Origin: Gemmatimonadales bacterium
GTDB lineage: Bacteria > Gemmatimonadota > Gemmatimonadetes > Gemmatimonadales > GWC2-71-9
Length of the DNA stretch: 8,700 nt
Reading direction: 5' to 3'
NCBI GenBank assembly: GCA_013816685.1
Contig: JACDDX010000056.1
Coordinates: forward strand, 1 to 8,700
Position 1 is the first letter of the stretch. The number at the start of each line of letters is the position of its first letter. The notes beneath the pieces are model-generated. The model did no database searches and was not told the origin of the DNA. It saw only the letters and a program-made list of their open reading frames with translations. This document shows, in pieces, positions 6,567 through 8,700 of the stretch. The position numbers and the translations under genes are program-made.

Positions 6567-6570
6567 ACCT

Positions 6571-8700
6571 ATGACCAGTAGCTTGTTGGATCGATTCCCG
6601 CTGCGGCGGCTCGCCGCGCTGGCGAGCGCGCTGCTCCTCGCCGGCTCCTTCGTGCCAACGCATGCCGCGGCCCAGGGCCCCGGACAGGATGCCGCTCAGA
6701 CCGGCACCGTCAGCGGCAGGGTGCTGGACGAGGCCGGCGGCGCGGTGTCCGGCGCCCAGGTGTTCATCGCCCAGCCGCCGATCGGCGCCCAGACCGGGTC
6801 GAACGGCGCGTACGCTCTCGCGAGAGTTCCGGCCGGCAATCAGATGGTGCACGTCCGCATGCTGGGCTTCCGTCCCGACTCAGCTAGGGTGGCGGTCACG
6901 GCTGGCGATACAGTGACCCAGAACTTCACGATCAGCCGCGACCCGCTCCAGCTCCAGGCCATGGTGGTCACCGGCACTCAGTCCCCGCGCACCAATCTCT
7001 CCGCCAGCGTCGCCGTCACCACGCTCACGGCGGACGAGATCCAGGCGTCGGCGCCGCGCAGCACCACCGAGATGCTGCGCTACGTCCCCGGGTTCACCCG
7101 GGTCGAGAGCTCGGGCGGTGAGGTGAACGAGAACATCACGATGCGCGGCATCCTGGGCGTCGAGTACGTCTCGTTCCTGGAGGACGGCCTGCCGGTCTTC
7201 CCGACGATGCACACCTTCTTCATGAACGCCGACAACCTCTTCCGCTTCGACGAGAACATCGATCGCATGGAGGTTGTCCGGGGCGGAAGCTCGCCGCTCT
7301 TCGGCTCGAACACGCCGGGCGCCATCGTCAACTTCATCAACAAGACCGGCGGTGAGCAGTTCGCCGGGACGATGCGCGCGACGGGCGGCACCAAGGGCCT
7401 CGCGCGCTACGACCTGAACGCGGGCGGGCCGCTCGGCGATAACTGGCGGTTCAACGTCGGCGGCTTTTACCGCTACGATCACGGCGTGCGCGACCCGGGC
7501 TTCCCCGGCATCCGCGGCGGGCAGATCAAGGCCAACGCCACCCGGATTCTGAGCAACGGCTACCTGCGCGCCTCGGTCAAGCACATCAACGACCGGAACC
7601 AGTTCATCCTGCCGCTGCCATTCGCTGATCCCGCGAACCCGCAGTTCGTGAGCGGCTTCAGCGACTACGGTTCGATGAACACCGCCGAGGGACTCGACCT
7701 CCGGGTCCCGACGCCCACCGGCGACCTCACGCTGCCGCTGGACAACGGGCTCAAGACCAACGCGACCTGGGGCACGGTGGACATCTCGCTCGACCTGTCG
7801 GATGACTGGCATCTCCAGAACACCGCGCAGGTGATGCGGAACGCTCAGGAGTGGAACGCGCTGCTGCCGTTCAGCGCGATTTCGGCGAGCGACTACGCCA
7901 CCACCGCGGCCGGCTCCAACGGACTCGGTTTCCCCGCGGGCACCACGGCGCAGATTTTCTACACCAACCTGTTCGACGCCACCGGCGCGCCGCTTCCCTT
8001 CAACACCGCCAACGGCCTGGTCGCGCCCGGCGGCGAGTGGCACGTCAACAAGCCGCTCTCGGCGGTGCAGGATCAGCTGCAACTCCGACGCGCGATCGGC
8101 CCCCACTCACTCTCGTTCGGCGCGTACGTCGCCAACTACACGCAGGACAACCAGTGGTACTTCACCGATATCCTGACCGACGTGCGCGACAACCCGCACT
8201 TCCTCGACGTGGTGGTCACCCCGCCGGGCGGGACTCCGACGAAAGTCACCAGCAACGGCTTCCGGAATTACCTCTCGAATTACGTGAACGGCCACGGTCA
8301 GACCTCGGTCGTCTCCGGTGTGCTCGGCGGCGAGGTGCAGATGACCGAGCGGCTCCGCGCTGACCTCGGCGTCCGGGTGGAGTACAACAACTTCGTGCAG
8401 AGCGCCGAGAACACCGGCAAGGTGGACCTCGACGGCGACTCCACCACGACCTTCGACAACGAGACGTTCGGGAACGGCACTTTCCGGCACTTCAGCCGGA
8501 ACATCACCGACTGGTCCTCGTCCGTGGGGCTCAACTACGCGCTCAGCCCGACCATGTCGCTCTACGGGAGCGCCGCGCGCGGCTACAAGATGCCGGCGCT
8601 CGACGAGTTCCTGAACGCGTCGGCCGCGGAGCAGGTGGCGCTGTTCGACTCACGTGAGGTGCAGTCGGCCGAGCTGGGCGTGAAGTTCGCGCGGGGTCCG
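6571..8700 (+). CDS. TonB-dependent outer-membrane receptor with N-terminal carboxypeptidase-regulatory-like domain, 3'-truncated by window edge
   Basis: An outer-membrane beta-barrel importer driven by TonB. The frame is open from the ATG at 6571 to the window end, 710 residues without a stop. Residues 1-34 form a signal peptide (RR at 12-13, hydrophobic core LAALASALLLAG, cleavage plausibly after THAAA or just before Gln35). Residues about 45-122 are a CarboxypepD_reg-like beta-sandwich (GTVSGRVLDEAGG, SNGAYALARVPAG, RMLGFRP). MVVTG near 131-135 begins a possible TonB-box region. The plug spans about 148-262: TTEMLRYVPGF (165-175), ENITMRG (187-193), EDGLPVF (204-210), MEVVRGGSSPLFGSNTPGAI (233-252). 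The rest is alternating barrel strands rich in Asn/Asp/Tyr/Phe, ending in ARGYKMPALDEFLN, typical of the last third of the barrel. Families of this build are usually 800-1000 residues. The location opposite a sugar ABC operon suggests oligosaccharide uptake, but a siderophore or other ligand cannot be excluded. No SusD partner is visible in the window. Confidence 0.93.
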   Translation, partial: MTSSLLDRFPLRRLAALASALLLAGSFVPTHAAAQGPGQDAAQTGTVSGRVLDEAGGAVSGAQVFIAQPPIGAQTGSNGAYALARVPAGNQMVHVRMLGFRPDSARVAVTAGDTVTQNFTISRDPLQLQAMVVTGTQSPRTNLSASVAVTTLTADEIQASAPRSTTEMLRYVPGFTRVESSGGEVNENITMRGILGVEYVSFLEDGLPVFPTMHTFFMNADNLFRFDENIDRMEVVRGGSSPLFGSNTPGAIVNFINKTGGEQFAGTMRATGGTKGLARYDLNAGGPLGDNWRFNVGGFYRYDHGVRDPGFPGIRGGQIKANATRILSNGYLRASVKHINDRNQFILPLPFADPANPQFVSGFSDYGSMNTAEGLDLRVPTPTGDLTLPLDNGLKTNATWGTVDISLDLSDDWHLQNTAQVMRNAQEWNALLPFSAISASDYATTAAGSNGLGFPAGTTAQIFYTNLFDATGAPLPFNTANGLVAPGGEWHVNKPLSAVQDQLQLRRAIGPHSLSFGAYVANYTQDNQWYFTDILTDVRDNPHFLDVVVTPPGGTPTKVTSNGFRNYLSNYVNGHGQTSVVSGVLGGEVQMTERLRADLGVRVEYNNFVQSAENTGKVDLDGDSTTTFDNETFGNGTFRHFSRNITDWSSSVGLNYALSPTMSLYGSAARGYKMPALDEFLNASAAEQVALFDSREVQSAELGVKFARGP

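Larger units (their letters stand above)
6179..6570. promoter_or_regulatory. Divergent control region between binding-protein operon and TonB receptor
   Basis: This is the only gene-free stretch above 300 bases. Both flanking genes point away from it, so it must hold promoters for both, yet I could not find a convincing sigma-70 -35/-10 pair in either direction. Structures seen: two long inverted repeats (listed separately), a small stem-loop CCGGCG-ctcc-CGCCGG (6342-6357), a small stem-loop TCCCC-gctc-GGGGA (6406-6419), a repeated GATCGC (6385-6390 and 6418-6423), and an A/T-rich island gaatacgtaacaatgtg (6321-6337). TGTGA at 6382-6386 resembles one half of a CRP-type site but lacks a matching second half. 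No regulator gene is in the window. Confidence 0.6.

Noticed and set aside
5551..6852. Long - strand frame spanning the binding-protein 5' part and the receptor 5' part
   Set aside because: It crosses two well-supported genes in the wrong frame and strand and has no family resemblance.
6880..8106. A 408-codon - strand frame antisense to the TonB receptor
   Set aside because: It is a shadow of the receptor gene: Arg/Val/Glu-rich low-complexity product, no domain, and the + strand shows a continuous TonB receptor.

Overview
This is a GC-rich window with tightly packed genes. It reads as one sugar-scavenging locus of a Gram-negative (two-membrane) bacterium. The mix of a TonB-dependent receptor with an N-terminal carboxypeptidase-regulatory-like domain, a lipoprotein sugar-binding protein, a Uma2-family nuclease and very high GC would suit Gemmatimonadota or a similar soil phylum. 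That placement is an inference; no rRNA or other phylogenetic marker is present.

Layout from left to right: (1) the 3' two thirds of a glycoside hydrolase family 3 (beta-glucosidase/beta-xylosidase type) gene, + strand, entering from the left edge and ending at 1372. (2) A short convergent junction, then a 183-residue Uma2-family PD-(D/E)XK nuclease-like protein on the - strand. (3) A 187-base gap with a stem-loop just after the transporter operon, a heptamer tandem repeat and paired direct repeats. (4) A four-gene - strand operon for an ABC importer of the carbohydrate-uptake type-1 (MalFGK2-like) class, in transcription order: solute-binding lipoprotein, MalF-like permease, MalG-like permease, MalK/UgpC/MsmX-like ATPase. 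Its genes overlap or lie 2 bases apart. (5) A 392-base divergent control region with two inverted repeats of the same architecture (8-9 base arms, 11-base spacer), one in front of each divergent gene. (6) A TonB-dependent outer-membrane receptor on the + strand, running off the right edge after 710 residues.

Inferred working model: the receptor imports an oligosaccharide across the outer membrane, the lipoprotein and ABC importer carry it or its fragments across the inner membrane, and the GH3 enzyme releases monosaccharides. No regulator is encoded in the window, although the divergent region looks like a place where one would bind. I do not see a clearly new biological system. The points most worth checking are the matched inverted repeats, an apparent shortening in the regulatory domain of the ATPase, the mismatch between an alpha-glucoside-like binding protein and a beta-type hydrolase, and a stand-alone Uma2 gene attached to a sugar locus.
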